Shown one piece after another: positions 8,488-18,014 of a stretch of DNA of 64,000 nucleotides. The stretch is from Flammeovirga pacifica. Lineage in GTDB: Bacteria; Bacteroidota; Bacteroidia; Cytophagales; Flammeovirgaceae. Under the pieces are notes generated by a model, which saw only the letters and a list, made by a program, of their open reading frames with translations, was not told the DNA's origin and searched no databases. Within the stretch, counting starts at the first letter, position 1; every line of letters begins with the position of its first letter. Location: contig NZ_JRYR02000001.1 in NCBI RefSeq assembly GCF_000807855.2, positions 1,090,565-1,154,564 of the forward strand, in the 5' to 3' direction. The position numbers were made by a program, and so were the translations under genes.

Positions 8488-10869
8488 ATGCGTTATTTAA
8501 AGCTATTTATTGCTTTGATATTTGTTCTCTCAAATCAAATATTTGCACAATCTGAACAGCACACTATTAGTGGCTATATTAAGGATGATGCTACCGGAGA
8601 GACATTAATTGGAGCAACTATTTACTCACAAGATGCCAAAGTCGGTGTAATTAGTAATCCTTATGGTTTTTACTCTTTGACTTTACCCGAGGGGAAACAT
8701 AACCTATTAATCACTTTTGTAGGTTTTCAAACTTTTAAAAAAGAAATTGACCTAACTTCAAATCAAAAAATTGACATTAACCTTAAGGGTAAAGATGTTG
8801 AATTAGATGAAGTTATTGTGACAGGTGAACGTGAGGACGCTAATGTTTCTGAAGTTCAAATGAGTGCTCAAAAGTTAGAAATTGAAACCATTCTAAAACT
8901 ACCAGCATTATTAGGAGAAGTTGATGTTATTAAATCAATTCAATTACTACCCGGTGTTAGTACGGTAGGTGAAGGTGCAACCGGCTTTAATGTTCGAGGA
9001 GGTGGTGTTGGCCAAAACTTGGTCCTTTTAGATGAAGCTCCCGTTTTCAACTCTTCTCATTTATTTGGATTCTTCTCTGTATTTAATCCAGATGCTGTAA
9101 AAGATGTAAAGTTATTAAAAGGTGGAATACCAGCTCAATATGGTGGTCGTCTTTCTTCAATTCTTGATGTAAGGATGAAAGAAGGGAATTCTAAACAACT
9201 TAAAGTACAAGGTGGTGTTGGTGTAATATTTAGTAGACTTACTGTAGAAGCTCCAATTATAAAAGATAAAATGTCTTTCCTTATTGGTGGACGTAGATCT
9301 TATGTCGACATTCTTGCAGGTCCATTTCTCGAAGACGATTTACAAGGTTCAAAGTTTAATTTCTGGGATTTAACTGCAAAATTAAATTACGATATAAATG
9401 AGAATAATAAAGTATTCCTTTCTGGATATTGGGGACGTGATACATTCGGAACTGCTTCACTATTTTCTTCTAGTTGGGGAAATGTAACAGGAACTTTCCG
9501 TTGGAATCATTTATTTAATGAAAAGCTATTCTCGAATGTAACGGCATACATTTCTGATTATGATTATGCTCTAGGTGTAAATGATGTAAGTGATAGTTTT
9601 AATTGGGAATCAAGAATTAAAACATATTCCGTAAAACCAGAATTCACTTGGTATCTCGGCACAAAGAATACCATCACATTTGGTGGACAATCAATTATAT
9701 ATGATTTCGCTCCAGGTACTACTACTGCAGTAAGTGGAGGTCAAGAGCTTCCTCCTTTTTCTCTTCAAAACCAATACGGTTGGGAGAACTCTATCTATAT
9801 TGGTAATGATCAAAAGATATCTGATAAAATCTCATTACAATATGGGTTAAGGTTAAGTGCATTTACTTATATGGGACCAGGAACAACTTATGAATATTAT
9901 CCTGCTGATGAACCTAATCAAAGACGTGAACCTATTCCTGGATCAGAAAAAGAATATGGAGATTGGGAACCAATAGAAACGCATACCAATTTGGAACCAA
10001 GATTGGCTGTTAAATATCAATTTAATGAGAAAAGTTCAGTCAAGGCAAGTTATAATAGAATGGCACAATACATTCATTTAATCTCTAATACAAGTGCTGC
10101 TTCTCCCCTTGATATTTGGTCGCCAAGTACAAATAATATACCTCCACAAATCGGAGATCAATATGCCCTTGGATATTTCAGAAACTTTAAAGATAACATG
10201 ATTGAATTTTCAGGTGAAGTATATTATAAGCCAATTCAATTTTTGTTAGATTATGTGGATGGAGCGGATTTATTGTTAAATCAAAATCTAGAAGGAGATC
10301 TTCTACCTTCAAAAGGACGTGCTTATGGTTTAGAACTTTATGTAAAAAAGAACACTGGTAAATTAACAGGTTGGGTAAGTTATACCTTGGCAAGATCAGA
10401 ACAAGCCACTGCAGGTGTAAATCAAGGAATTTATTATCCTACAAGATTCGATCAAACTCATAATGTTACAGTAAGTGGTTTTTATGAAATCAACAAAAGA
10501 TGGTCTTTATCGGCTAACTTTAATTTTGTAACAGGCACTCCTACTACTTTCCCGACAAATCAAATACAAGTTCAGGGATATAGTGTACCACATAACGTAG
10601 ATGGTGTAAGAAATAATCAAAGAATAGGATACTATCACCGCTTAGATTTATCAGCAACACTTAATGGAAAAAAGAAACCAGACCGAAGATGGGAACATTA
10701 TTGGGTATTTGGATTTTATAATACCTATGCTAGAAAAAACCCTTATTCAGTATATTTCCAACCCCAAACAGAAAGATCGCCTCAAGGGGTACCTCCACCA
10801 AACCAAGCGATTCGTTTATCTGTAATTGGCAATATTATTCCTTCTGTATCTTATAATTTCAAATGGTAA
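8488..10869 (+). CDS. TonB-dependent outer-membrane receptor with carboxypeptidase-regulatory-like N-terminal domain
   Basis: A 793-residue outer-membrane receptor. It has a signal peptide (about 1-20), a carboxypeptidase-D regulatory-like beta-sandwich (about 23-105: TISGYIKDDATGETLIGATIY), a plug domain (about 125-240, with FNVRGGGVGQNLVLLDEAPVFN and KLLKGGIPAQYGGRLSSILDVRM) and a 22-strand-type barrel that ends in the aromatic SYNFKW. The stop codon overlaps the start of the next gene, a DUF4249 lipoprotein, as TAATG. That pairing recurs in Bacteroidota, where the lipoprotein probably caps or assists the receptor. The substrate cannot be read from the sequence. Confidence 0.92.
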   Translation: MRYLKLFIALIFVLSNQIFAQSEQHTISGYIKDDATGETLIGATIYSQDAKVGVISNPYGFYSLTLPEGKHNLLITFVGFQTFKKEIDLTSNQKIDINLKGKDVELDEVIVTGEREDANVSEVQMSAQKLEIETILKLPALLGEVDVIKSIQLLPGVSTVGEGATGFNVRGGGVGQNLVLLDEAPVFNSSHLFGFFSVFNPDAVKDVKLLKGGIPAQYGGRLSSILDVRMKEGNSKQLKVQGGVGVIFSRLTVEAPIIKDKMSFLIGGRRSYVDILAGPFLEDDLQGSKFNFWDLTAKLNYDINENNKVFLSGYWGRDTFGTASLFSSSWGNVTGTFRWNHLFNEKLFSNVTAYISDYDYALGVNDVSDSFNWESRIKTYSVKPEFTWYLGTKNTITFGGQSIIYDFAPGTTTAVSGGQELPPFSLQNQYGWENSIYIGNDQKISDKISLQYGLRLSAFTYMGPGTTYEYYPADEPNQRREPIPGSEKEYGDWEPIETHTNLEPRLAVKYQFNEKSSVKASYNRMAQYIHLISNTSAASPLDIWSPSTNNIPPQIGDQYALGYFRNFKDNMIEFSGEVYYKPIQFLLDYVDGADLLLNQNLEGDLLPSKGRAYGLELYVKKNTGKLTGWVSYTLARSEQATAGVNQGIYYPTRFDQTHNVTVSGFYEINKRWSLSANFNFVTGTPTTFPTNQIQVQGYSVPHNVDGVRNNQRIGYYHRLDLSATLNGKKKPDRRWEHYWVFGFYNTYARKNPYSVYFQPQTERSPQGVPPPNQAIRLSVIGNIIPSVSYNFKW

Positions 10870-11867
10870 TGAAAAATTTCATATATATATCAACCCTTAT
10901 TATTTCTTTCTTCTGCATTAGCTGTGAAGATGTTATTAATGTAGACTTAGAAACGGGAAGACCTCAAATTGTTGTTGATGGTTGGATCAATAATAAATTT
11001 GAATCTCAAAAAATTAGACTTCTTTCAACTTCTGGTTACTTTGATAACACTACTCCTCCATATATCGAAAATGCCACTGTCAGAGTTTTAGATTTAGTTA
11101 ATAATAAAACCTTAAACTTTACGTATGATAGTGATGGATATTATACATGGACTCCTACTACTCTAGCAGATACATTGATTGTTAGACAACGACCTGGTGA
11201 CTTTGATAGAGATGGTGATGGGTTATATGATAATTATTATAAGTTAGAAGTAAGTGTTGTATTCGATAATAAAGACCTTCAATTTGAGTCTTATACTTCA
11301 CTAGAAAGAGTACCTTCTATTGACTCTCTTTTCTTTCAAACATCAAAAGGTGATACAGAAAAAGATGACCAAATATATGGAGAACTCTTTGCTAAAGATT
11401 TTGCAGGTCCTGCAGATTGTTACTGGATCAAAACTTGGAAAAACGATAACTTTTTAAATAAGTCTTCTGAGATGCTTTTAGCTTTTGATATTACTCCAGG
11501 TAGAAGTGATTATGGAAATATTCTAACACAAGCTACTCCATTTATTCCTCCCGTACGGTTAGGTATAAACCTAAGTATCTCTGAAGAAGAAGATGAAAGA
11601 GGCGAGAAAAATTATGAAGTAGGCGATTCGGTTTATTGTGAAATCCACTCAATGACAGAAAAAGCTTTTGATTTTATGAGTGCGTCTAGATCTGCAATGG
11701 CAAATGGAGGGCTTTTTGCTACTCCTTTAGCTAATGTGCCTTCAAACATCGTTGCTTCTAACAAAGATGCTGAAGGAATGGTCGTTGGAGTTTTCTGTGG
11801 TTCTGCAATATCTTCCCTCGGCTATCGTATTAATACTAAACCCCCTTATGATAATCGTAAATTATAA
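10869..11867 (+). CDS. DUF4249 lipoprotein, partner of the TonB receptor
   Basis: A 332-residue lipoprotein with a type II signal peptide; Cys19 (FFCISC followed by EDVINVDL) is the likely lipidated residue. The start of the mature protein, with PQIVVDGWINNK, is typical of DUF4249, a family found beside TonB receptors. The ATG at 10869 overlaps the receptor stop codon (TAATG), implying translational coupling; an in-frame ATG at 10863 would add two residues. A calcium-binding-like DFDRDGDGLYDN stretch lies near residue 115. The function is inferred only from its partner: surface ligand capture or a receptor accessory role. Confidence 0.85.
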   Translation: MKNFIYISTLIISFFCISCEDVINVDLETGRPQIVVDGWINNKFESQKIRLLSTSGYFDNTTPPYIENATVRVLDLVNNKTLNFTYDSDGYYTWTPTTLADTLIVRQRPGDFDRDGDGLYDNYYKLEVSVVFDNKDLQFESYTSLERVPSIDSLFFQTSKGDTEKDDQIYGELFAKDFAGPADCYWIKTWKNDNFLNKSSEMLLAFDITPGRSDYGNILTQATPFIPPVRLGINLSISEEEDERGEKNYEVGDSVYCEIHSMTEKAFDFMSASRSAMANGGLFATPLANVPSNIVASNKDAEGMVVGVFCGSAISSLGYRINTKPPYDNRKL

Positions 11868-11904
11868 AGGAGGGCATTAAAGAATAGTCAGTAGATTTTT
11901 TATT

Positions 11905-13791
11905 ATGTCAATTCAACAGGAAGTTGAAAAATTCAACCCATCAAGGGATCGTGTAGAAGGATATTATTCTGAAAGTTACAAAAGGATTGACCGAAGTATG
12001 CAAATTACCTTACTAGGTATGTTTGTATTAGCATTAGGCCTATCTTTTGAAACTGGTAAGTGGATTATTGCTTTGGGATTAGCCACAGCAAGCACAATAT
12101 CTTATTTTATATTATTGTACAATAGTACTCAATCTACCTCACCTAGGTATATATTAGCTTTCACGTTTTATTTGTTTCAAGTACAGTATTTAATTGTATC
12201 TCCACAAATACCTTATGCTCAATTTGCGTTTTTTGGGGTACTTACTTTACTAACCATGTACCAAAGTTGGTCGGTCTTGACATTGTATTTTATACTTACG
12301 GTCATGACCTACATTTCTTTAGTATTACTAGGTACGGATATGTGGTTGACAACATTACTTTATGAAAGCCTAGAAAATAGATCCTACCATGGTTTTGTAT
12401 CCATACCTTTAATCACTTTCTTTTATTTTGGCACTTGTCTTTACATTTCTGAGAATTTAAAAAAACAATCTTATCGTAATGCCAGATATGCTATTTTCTT
12501 AGAAGATCAAATGCATATTGAGGAAAACACCAAACTTGCACAAGATATCGCCAATGGTAAGTTATATGAGAACTACGAAATATTCGAAAATGACATATTA
12601 GGCAACTTACTAATCAGCATGCGTGATCAAGTAAGGCTTCAGAAAGAAAGCGTCGAGAAACAAGGGTGGATCGCTTCTGGCCTATCTTCAATAAGTGAGC
12701 TTTTACTCTCGGTCAAGGATATTAAAAAACTAAGCACTAAGACATTAAGGGAAATAACAGAATACATGCAGGCTACTTTAGGTGCTTTTTATCTCTATGA
12801 TAAAGAAAATGAAAACTTAGTCATTACTGCTTGTTATAGTCAACATAGAAGAAAAAAAGTAGGTGATACTTATAATGTAGGAGAAGGCCAAGTTGGAGAA
12901 GTATTCTTAAAGAATTCTCCTTCCTTAATACAAGTTATTCCTGACGACTACACTCCTATTAATTCTGGATTAGGAGAAGCTAAACCAAAAAATATACTCA
13001 TAGTTCCTTTATCAATTAAAAATGATGTTGTAGGCGTTATAGAAGTTGCTTCTTTAAGAGAGTTTTCGTTTGAAGAGAAGTCATTACTAACTGAAATAGC
13101 TCCTTCTATCGCATTAACTATAAGAACTATTCAATCTACTTCTAAGACAAATGAGTTATTTGAAGAAGCTCAACAAACTAATGCAACACTAGTTTCAAAA
13201 GAAGAATCATTAAAAGAAAACATGTTCCTTCTTCAAGAAGCTAAGAACCAAATGGAAATTAAGCAGACACAACTTGAGGAACAAGAGGAAGAAAGCTTAT
13301 TGTTCTTTGAACGTGCATTAGATGCAATGATTGCCTTTGATGACGAAGGAAACATTCTTCGACTAAACCCAGCTGCATCACATATATTTCAGATTGGTAT
13401 TGTTGCTGAGGATCAAAATATCAAAAATATTCTTGGGAAGAGTTACGAAAGAGCTCTTAATAATAGAAAAACAATGAAACTAAAGCGTGCCTCTGGAGAG
13501 GTATTTACTGCTCTAGTTTTTATAACAGAAATATCAAGAGATGATACCGTAAGACGAATTGCTTACATTCAAGATATTTCTGATCAAGATAAAAAAGAAA
13601 AAGAACTAAGAATTTTATTAGATAGAGCTCAAATAAAAAATGAGCAATTATCTTTACAAGAAAAAACGATGAAAGAGAGTTTAATGCTCAATATCGATAT
13701 CCAAGAGAAATTAAACACTGCTAATAAAAAGGTAAGTGATCTTGAATTGGAAATCGGCAAACTTCATCAACAATTACGAGATAAGAATTAA
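11905..13791 (+). CDS. Membrane sensor protein with GAF and PAS domains, no visible output domain
   Basis: A 628-residue protein. The first 185 residues contain about six hydrophobic helices. A linker with a HAMP-like or helical character follows (about 200-255), then a GAF domain (about 265-405, including VGEGQVGEVFLKN and ILIVPLSIKNDVVGVIEVAS), a coiled coil (about 410-460) and a PAS domain (about 465-560, RALDAMIAFDDEGNILRLNPAA). It ends in a second coiled coil with no histidine kinase, GGDEF, cyclase or phosphatase domain. It may act by recruiting a partner through its C-terminal coil. Its stop overlaps the start of the flavin reductase gene (TAATG), and it follows the DUF4249 gene by 37 bases, so all four genes may form one operon. 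Confidence 0.82.
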   Translation: MSIQQEVEKFNPSRDRVEGYYSESYKRIDRSMQITLLGMFVLALGLSFETGKWIIALGLATASTISYFILLYNSTQSTSPRYILAFTFYLFQVQYLIVSPQIPYAQFAFFGVLTLLTMYQSWSVLTLYFILTVMTYISLVLLGTDMWLTTLLYESLENRSYHGFVSIPLITFFYFGTCLYISENLKKQSYRNARYAIFLEDQMHIEENTKLAQDIANGKLYENYEIFENDILGNLLISMRDQVRLQKESVEKQGWIASGLSSISELLLSVKDIKKLSTKTLREITEYMQATLGAFYLYDKENENLVITACYSQHRRKKVGDTYNVGEGQVGEVFLKNSPSLIQVIPDDYTPINSGLGEAKPKNILIVPLSIKNDVVGVIEVASLREFSFEEKSLLTEIAPSIALTIRTIQSTSKTNELFEEAQQTNATLVSKEESLKENMFLLQEAKNQMEIKQTQLEEQEEESLLFFERALDAMIAFDDEGNILRLNPAASHIFQIGIVAEDQNIKNILGKSYERALNNRKTMKLKRASGEVFTALVFITEISRDDTVRRIAYIQDISDQDKKEKELRILLDRAQIKNEQLSLQEKTMKESLMLNIDIQEKLNTANKKVSDLELEIGKLHQQLRDKN

Positions 13792-14291
13792 TGAACACTC
13801 CAACTTTGAATACAATATCAGTAGATGATTTTAAAGCTGCAATGAGAAAATTGACAGCTTCTGTTACTCTTGTAACAACTAATGGAAATGATGGCAAGGA
13901 TGGCCTTACAGCTACAGCTATCACTTCCCTATCTGACACACCTCCAAGTATTATTGTCTGTGTTAATAAAGGTAGTTCTGCTCACGAAAGAATCCTTAAT
14001 AATAAAACTTTCAATGTACATATCTTAAACGATACTCAAGATGATCTATCAAATTGTTTTGCTGGATTTACTGGTAAACATGGAGAAGATAAATTTAATG
14101 AGGGTAATTGGGAGGTCAATAATTCAAATATCACTCTAAAAGGTGCATTAGTAAATATGGAGTGCTCATTACAAGAATGTCACGATGGGTTTACACACCA
14201 TATATTTGTTGGAGTAATAAAAAAAGTACAACTAAGCTCTGAAGATAAGCCTCTTCTTTATGGAGAAGGTAAATACACTACAACGAAATAG
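13791..14291 (+). CDS. Flavin reductase family protein (FMN-binding split barrel)
   Basis: A 166-residue protein of the flavin reductase domain family, which binds FMN or FAD and reduces it with NAD(P)H, often for a two-component monooxygenase. Diagnostic segments are FKAAMRKLTASVTLVTTNG, GLTATAITSLSDTPPSIIVCVNKGSSAH and FNVHIL, and the C-terminal GEGKY. The start codon overlaps the stop of the GAF-PAS gene, so the two are translationally coupled. The coupling hints that the reductase could supply reduced flavin or a redox signal relevant to the sensor, but that is inference. No monooxygenase gene is nearby. Confidence 0.85.
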   Translation: MNTPTLNTISVDDFKAAMRKLTASVTLVTTNGNDGKDGLTATAITSLSDTPPSIIVCVNKGSSAHERILNNKTFNVHILNDTQDDLSNCFAGFTGKHGEDKFNEGNWEVNNSNITLKGALVNMECSLQECHDGFTHHIFVGVIKKVQLSSEDKPLLYGEGKYTTTK

Positions 14292-14332
14292 TTTACATAG
14301 ACTCAAAATATTACATATTTGATCTTATATTA

Positions 14333-14369
14333 ATATATCCTATTCATCTTCAATAGGATATATTTTTTT
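14333..14369 (+). terminator. Terminator after the flavin reductase gene
   Basis: A 12-bp perfect stem (14333-14344 with 14352-14363, arm ATATATCCTATT) with a 7-base loop and six T residues lies 41 bases past the stop codon. Confidence 0.85.
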
Positions 14370-14540
14370 GCCTATTTTTATAACAACGCATAAACTTATT
14401 AAACCCCTGAATCAATTATACAATCAAATATTTTGAAATCAGCAAATAATGCTATTAAACATTCTCAAGCATATAAATAAAGTCATAAAACAAGATTTTT
14501 AATCAAAATTAGATTCATCAAATATTATCCGATTTATTGA

Positions 14541-14596
14541 TTTTGCACTTAAACAAGATGATATTTATGTATCAAAGTGAAAATTTAAGTGCGAAA
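14541..14596. repeat. 13-bp inverted repeat upstream of the AraC-type gene
   Basis: TTTTGCACTTAAA (14541-14553) and TTTAAGTGCGAAA (14584-14596) are inverted copies matching at 12 of 13 positions, 30 bases apart. No T run follows, so it is not an intrinsic terminator. It could be a two-site regulator target or the stem of a leader RNA. Confidence 0.5.
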
Positions 14597-14795
14597 TGCT
14601 TGATTTTAAGATTCATTATTATTTTATTTAAGTATTGGAACTATTTTTAACCATAAATAGAATGTTTTAATTGTATTTTTATACATGTCCAAAGTTTAAA
14701 AATAACAATAGAAAATTGTACAATTAGTATATTTTCAAATAAAACTTATACCCAATTACTTTGATAGGATATAATATTTCTCCCATTAATTTAGA

Positions 14796-15725
14796 ATGAC
14801 TATGATTGAAGAGTACAACAAAATTATTGAGTCTTTAAATATCAAATTCATTAGATCCAACAGTCTTAATGTAATTCGATCTGTAAAAGTCTCCAACTTT
14901 TACGACGTGCAAAACACGGTAATCCAAGTAAAGTCTGGTGTTGTCCAGATTAGTGAAACTGAAATTGCTAAAAAAGGCGAGCTTGTTTTTATACCTGGTG
15001 GTAAATCAGTAGAAATTGCTTTTGGTGATACAGATACAACAGAAGTATCAAATGAAAGCTTTATCAATGACAGAGATTCTTATTTAAGAAAAATCACTGA
15101 TGATGTTTCTATACATGATATTCAAACAAGTTTTACTTCAGTTACATTTGATGCCAAAGCTTTTGATTCAGTAAACTTCTTCAATTCATTAGACATCCCT
15201 CCTTTTATTTTACCAGAACAGCCTATTGTTAATGATGCGATTGATAAAATCTACAAGGAATCATTAGGTGAAAAGCCTGGTAAAGATAGAATTGCTACCA
15301 ACCTAACAGAATATGCTGTTATCGAGGTATTTAGACATGTACTAGAGAAAAAACTGTTTGTTGAGCAAATTGCGACTAACTCTAATTACTTCAAAGATCC
15401 TCGTCTTATTGATATTTTCAATTTCATCAAGGATAATCTTTCAAGTGATTTATCTAACAAGATATTAGCTAATGTTGCTAACGTATCAGAAGATTATGTT
15501 GGTCAGTATTTTAAAATGCTTACTGGTATTAATCCACAAGATTATATTGAATACCAAAGAATGGAAAAAGCTGTTGAGCTTTTAAGAACTTCAAGAAAAA
15601 GTATTCGAGCAATTGGATCTGAAGTAGGTTATAAAGATACTGCTTACTTCTGCCGTCGTTTTAAAATGATGTTCGGAATTCCTGCAGGCAAAATGAGAAG
15701 ACGTGATTCATTGATGAACGTCTAA
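14796..15725 (+). CDS. AraC/XylS-family transcriptional regulator
   Basis: A 309-residue regulator. The C-terminal 100 residues form the double helix-turn-helix of the AraC family: ILANVANVSEDYVGQYFKMLTGINPQDYIEYQRMEKAVELL, then IRAIGSEVGYKDTAYFCRRFKMMFGIPAGKMRR. The N-terminal 90 residues are probably a small cupin-like sensor (VIQVKSGVVQISETEIAKKGELVFIPGG), joined by a helical linker. No ligand can be deduced. It stands alone with a long upstream region containing an inverted repeat, which suggests autoregulation. An alternative ATG lies at 14802. Confidence 0.9.
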   Translation: MTMIEEYNKIIESLNIKFIRSNSLNVIRSVKVSNFYDVQNTVIQVKSGVVQISETEIAKKGELVFIPGGKSVEIAFGDTDTTEVSNESFINDRDSYLRKITDDVSIHDIQTSFTSVTFDAKAFDSVNFFNSLDIPPFILPEQPIVNDAIDKIYKESLGEKPGKDRIATNLTEYAVIEVFRHVLEKKLFVEQIATNSNYFKDPRLIDIFNFIKDNLSSDLSNKILANVANVSEDYVGQYFKMLTGINPQDYIEYQRMEKAVELLRTSRKSIRAIGSEVGYKDTAYFCRRFKMMFGIPAGKMRRRDSLMNV

Positions 15726-15746
15726 TAAAAATATACGCAAAAGGTG

Positions 15747-15774
15747 GAGGCTCAAGTTTGAGCCTCTTTTTTTT
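15747..15774 (+). terminator. Terminator after the AraC-type gene
   Basis: An 8-bp GC-rich stem, GAGGCTCA/TGAGCCTC, with a 4-base loop is followed by eight T residues. Confidence 0.85.
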
Positions 15775-15837
15775 GTCTAAACATTTTTAATGTCTATTCG
15801 TTTTTGTTCATGAATTTAAGGTAAACATTTTCTATTT

Positions 15838-15871
15838 TTGATACCTTAATTCAATTTTATCTTTATTTTTG
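15838..15871 (+). promoter_or_regulatory. Probable ispG promoter
   Basis: TTG (15838-15840) is followed after 23 bases by TATTTTTG (15864-15871), an exact TAnnTTTG -7 box, about 30 bases upstream of the ispG ATG. A second TATTTTTG at 15833-15840 overlaps the -33 element. Confidence 0.55.
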
Positions 15872-15901
15872 CCACAATAAACTTTCTAATCAAAATTCAA
15901 T

Positions 15902-17866
15902 ATGCATAAGCACTGGTACTGTAATAATATAAACGCTTACAATCGCAGACAAACCGTAGAAGTAAACATTGGTGGAATTCCTATGGGTGGTAACAACCCT
16001 ATTAGGGTACAATCTATGACCACTGTAGATACTATGGATACAGAAGGGTCTATTGAAGAAGTGATTCGAATGGTAGATTCTGGATGTGAATATGTAAGAA
16101 TTACAGCTCCTAGTATCAAAGAAGCTCAAAACCTTAAAGCAATCAAAGATGGGTTAAAAGAAAGAGGTTATGATGTTCCATTAGTAGCAGATATACACTT
16201 TACTCCCAATGCTGCAGAGGTTGCTGCAAAACTTATCGAAAAAGTAAGAATTAATCCTGGTAATTATGCAGATAAAAAGAAGTTTGATTTCATTGAATAT
16301 GATGATGAAGCTTATAATGCAGAATTAGAAAGAATAAGAGAGAAGTTTGTTCCATTGATCGAAATTTGTAAAGAATATGGAACTGCGATGAGAATTGGTA
16401 CCAATCATGGTTCATTATCAGATAGAATTCTAAGTAGATATGGTGATACTCCATTAGGAATGGTAGAATCTGCACTGGAATTCTTAAGAATTTGTGATGA
16501 TTTAGATTATCATAACATTGTTCTTTCAATGAAAGCAAGTAACACACAAGTGATGGTACAAGCCTATCGTTTGTTAGTCCAAAAAATGGAGGAAGAAGGT
16601 CTGAAGCCTTACCCTTTACATTTAGGTGTTACTGAGGCTGGTGATGGAGAAGATGGTAGAGTTAAATCAGCTGTTGGTATTGGTACTTTATTAGAAGATG
16701 GTTTAGGCGATACAGTTCGTGTATCATTAACTGAAGCACCTGAAGCAGAAGCACCTGTTGCTGCTGCACTAATCAATAGATATAATCAAAGAGCTGAAAA
16801 AGCTACAACAATCGCTACTTCTATTGATAGCAGTCCCAAAAATCCGTTTAAATATGAGAGACGTAAAACAATAGAAGTTGATACTTTTGGAGACCATAAT
16901 GTCCCAAGAGTTATTGCTGATTTTTCTCAAGTAGAAGATATTCAAATGGCAGACTTGAAATCAATTGGTCACCATTATTTACCTGCTTCAGATAAATGGG
17001 GAATGTCTGATCATGGTGCTGATTTTATTTACACTGGTCAAAGCCCTCTTCCTTTCATGTCTCCCAATGGTATGAAAAACATTGTAGATGCTGATATTTG
17101 GGAAAATGACTCAAATACAATTCCTCTTTTTCATGTAGAAAGTTTTTCAAATTCTAATAAAAAGCATCCTACACTTAATTTTATACAAGGTGATATTCAT
17201 TCTTTCTCAGATGAGTTCATATCTTCTATAAAAGATCACTCATCGATCGTTTTATGGATTCGTTCATCTAATGAACATGCCATGCCTGAACTAAGAAGTC
17301 TTTTCTTTAAATTATATCAAGCCGGAATTCAAACTCCTGTTATTATTGAAAGAGACTATCAAGATGTCAGTGCTGATGAATTACAATTGTATAGTTCGAC
17401 AGACATTGGTGGTTTACTAATTGATGGCCTTGGTGATGGTGTTTTCTTAAAACCATTAAGAGCATCAAATAAAAAAGATTTAATTGATCATCTTACAACT
17501 AGTAACCGTTTAGCATTTGGTATACTTCAGGCGGCAAGAACTAGGATGACAAAAACGGAGTATATCTCCTGCCCTTCTTGTGGACGTACCTTGTTCGATT
17601 TACAAGAAACAACAGCAATGATTAGAAAAAGAACTGATCATTTAAAAGGGTTAAAAATTGGGATTATGGGTTGTATTGTCAATGGCCCAGGAGAAATGGC
17701 TGATGCAGACTATGGCTATGTTGGATCAGGAAAAGGTAAAATAACCCTTTATCGTGGTCAGGAAGTAGTAAAAAGATCTGTTCCTTCAGAAAAAGCAGTA
17801 GATGAATTAATACAAATTATTGATGGAGATGGAAATTGGTTTGAACCTGAATCATCTCAATTATAA
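15902..17866 (+). CDS. ispG: 4-hydroxy-3-methylbut-2-enyl diphosphate synthase, large form
   Basis: A 654-residue enzyme of the MEP pathway. It converts 2-C-methyl-D-erythritol 2,4-cyclodiphosphate into HMBPP using a [4Fe-4S] cluster. The N-terminal TIM barrel shows IRVQSMTTVDT, VPLVADIHF, RINPGNYADKKKF and the LHLGVTEAGDGEDGR stretch. The C-terminal iron-sulfur domain has ISCPSCGRTLFDLQ (Cys near 557 and 560) and GCIVNGPGEMADADYGYVG (Cys near 590). At about 650 residues it is the enlarged three-domain form of plants and Bacteroidota; proteobacterial IspG has about 370. The extra domain occupies roughly residues 295-540. It is monocistronic with its own promoter and terminator. Confidence 0.96.
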   Translation: MHKHWYCNNINAYNRRQTVEVNIGGIPMGGNNPIRVQSMTTVDTMDTEGSIEEVIRMVDSGCEYVRITAPSIKEAQNLKAIKDGLKERGYDVPLVADIHFTPNAAEVAAKLIEKVRINPGNYADKKKFDFIEYDDEAYNAELERIREKFVPLIEICKEYGTAMRIGTNHGSLSDRILSRYGDTPLGMVESALEFLRICDDLDYHNIVLSMKASNTQVMVQAYRLLVQKMEEEGLKPYPLHLGVTEAGDGEDGRVKSAVGIGTLLEDGLGDTVRVSLTEAPEAEAPVAAALINRYNQRAEKATTIATSIDSSPKNPFKYERRKTIEVDTFGDHNVPRVIADFSQVEDIQMADLKSIGHHYLPASDKWGMSDHGADFIYTGQSPLPFMSPNGMKNIVDADIWENDSNTIPLFHVESFSNSNKKHPTLNFIQGDIHSFSDEFISSIKDHSSIVLWIRSSNEHAMPELRSLFFKLYQAGIQTPVIIERDYQDVSADELQLYSSTDIGGLLIDGLGDGVFLKPLRASNKKDLIDHLTTSNRLAFGILQAARTRMTKTEYISCPSCGRTLFDLQETTAMIRKRTDHLKGLKIGIMGCIVNGPGEMADADYGYVGSGKGKITLYRGQEVVKRSVPSEKAVDELIQIIDGDGNWFEPESSQL

Positions 17867-17874
17867 ATATTAAA

Positions 17875-17909
17875 AAGAAGCCTACATTTTAAGTGTAGGC
17901 TTCTTTTTT
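17875..17909 (+). terminator. ispG terminator
   Basis: A 12-bp perfect stem (17875-17886 with 17894-17905, arm AAGAAGCCTACA) and a T run lie right after the ispG stop codon. Confidence 0.88.
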
Positions 17910-17976
17910 CACTTTACTCTTATATTCAAAGCCAAATTCACCCTCTTTAACAAAGCATTGCCACCCTATTCTTTTC

Positions 17977-18002
17977 TTGTAAAAATAAATTTCCTATCTT
18001 TG
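17977..18002 (+). promoter_or_regulatory. Probable rpsA promoter
   Basis: TATCTTTG (17995-18002) is an exact Bacteroidota -7 box. The nearest TTG (17977-17979) is only 15 bases upstream, shorter than the usual 19-21, so the -33 element is uncertain. Transcription from here would give a leader of about 140 bases before rpsA. Confidence 0.55.
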
Positions 18003-18014
18003 CACGCTGATTTG

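Larger units (their letters stand above)
14292..14795. other. 504-bp non-coding region upstream of the AraC-type gene
   Basis: Very AT-rich, with no convincing reading frame on either strand. It contains the terminator of the preceding operon (14333-14369) and a widely spaced inverted repeat (14541-14596). I see no exact TAnnTTTG box close to the next start codon. Confidence 0.7.

Noticed and set aside
8349-8555. Short + strand frame before the first TonB receptor
   Set aside because: Low-complexity Phe/Ile/Leu-rich translation of AT-rich DNA that overlaps the receptor start; no start signals.
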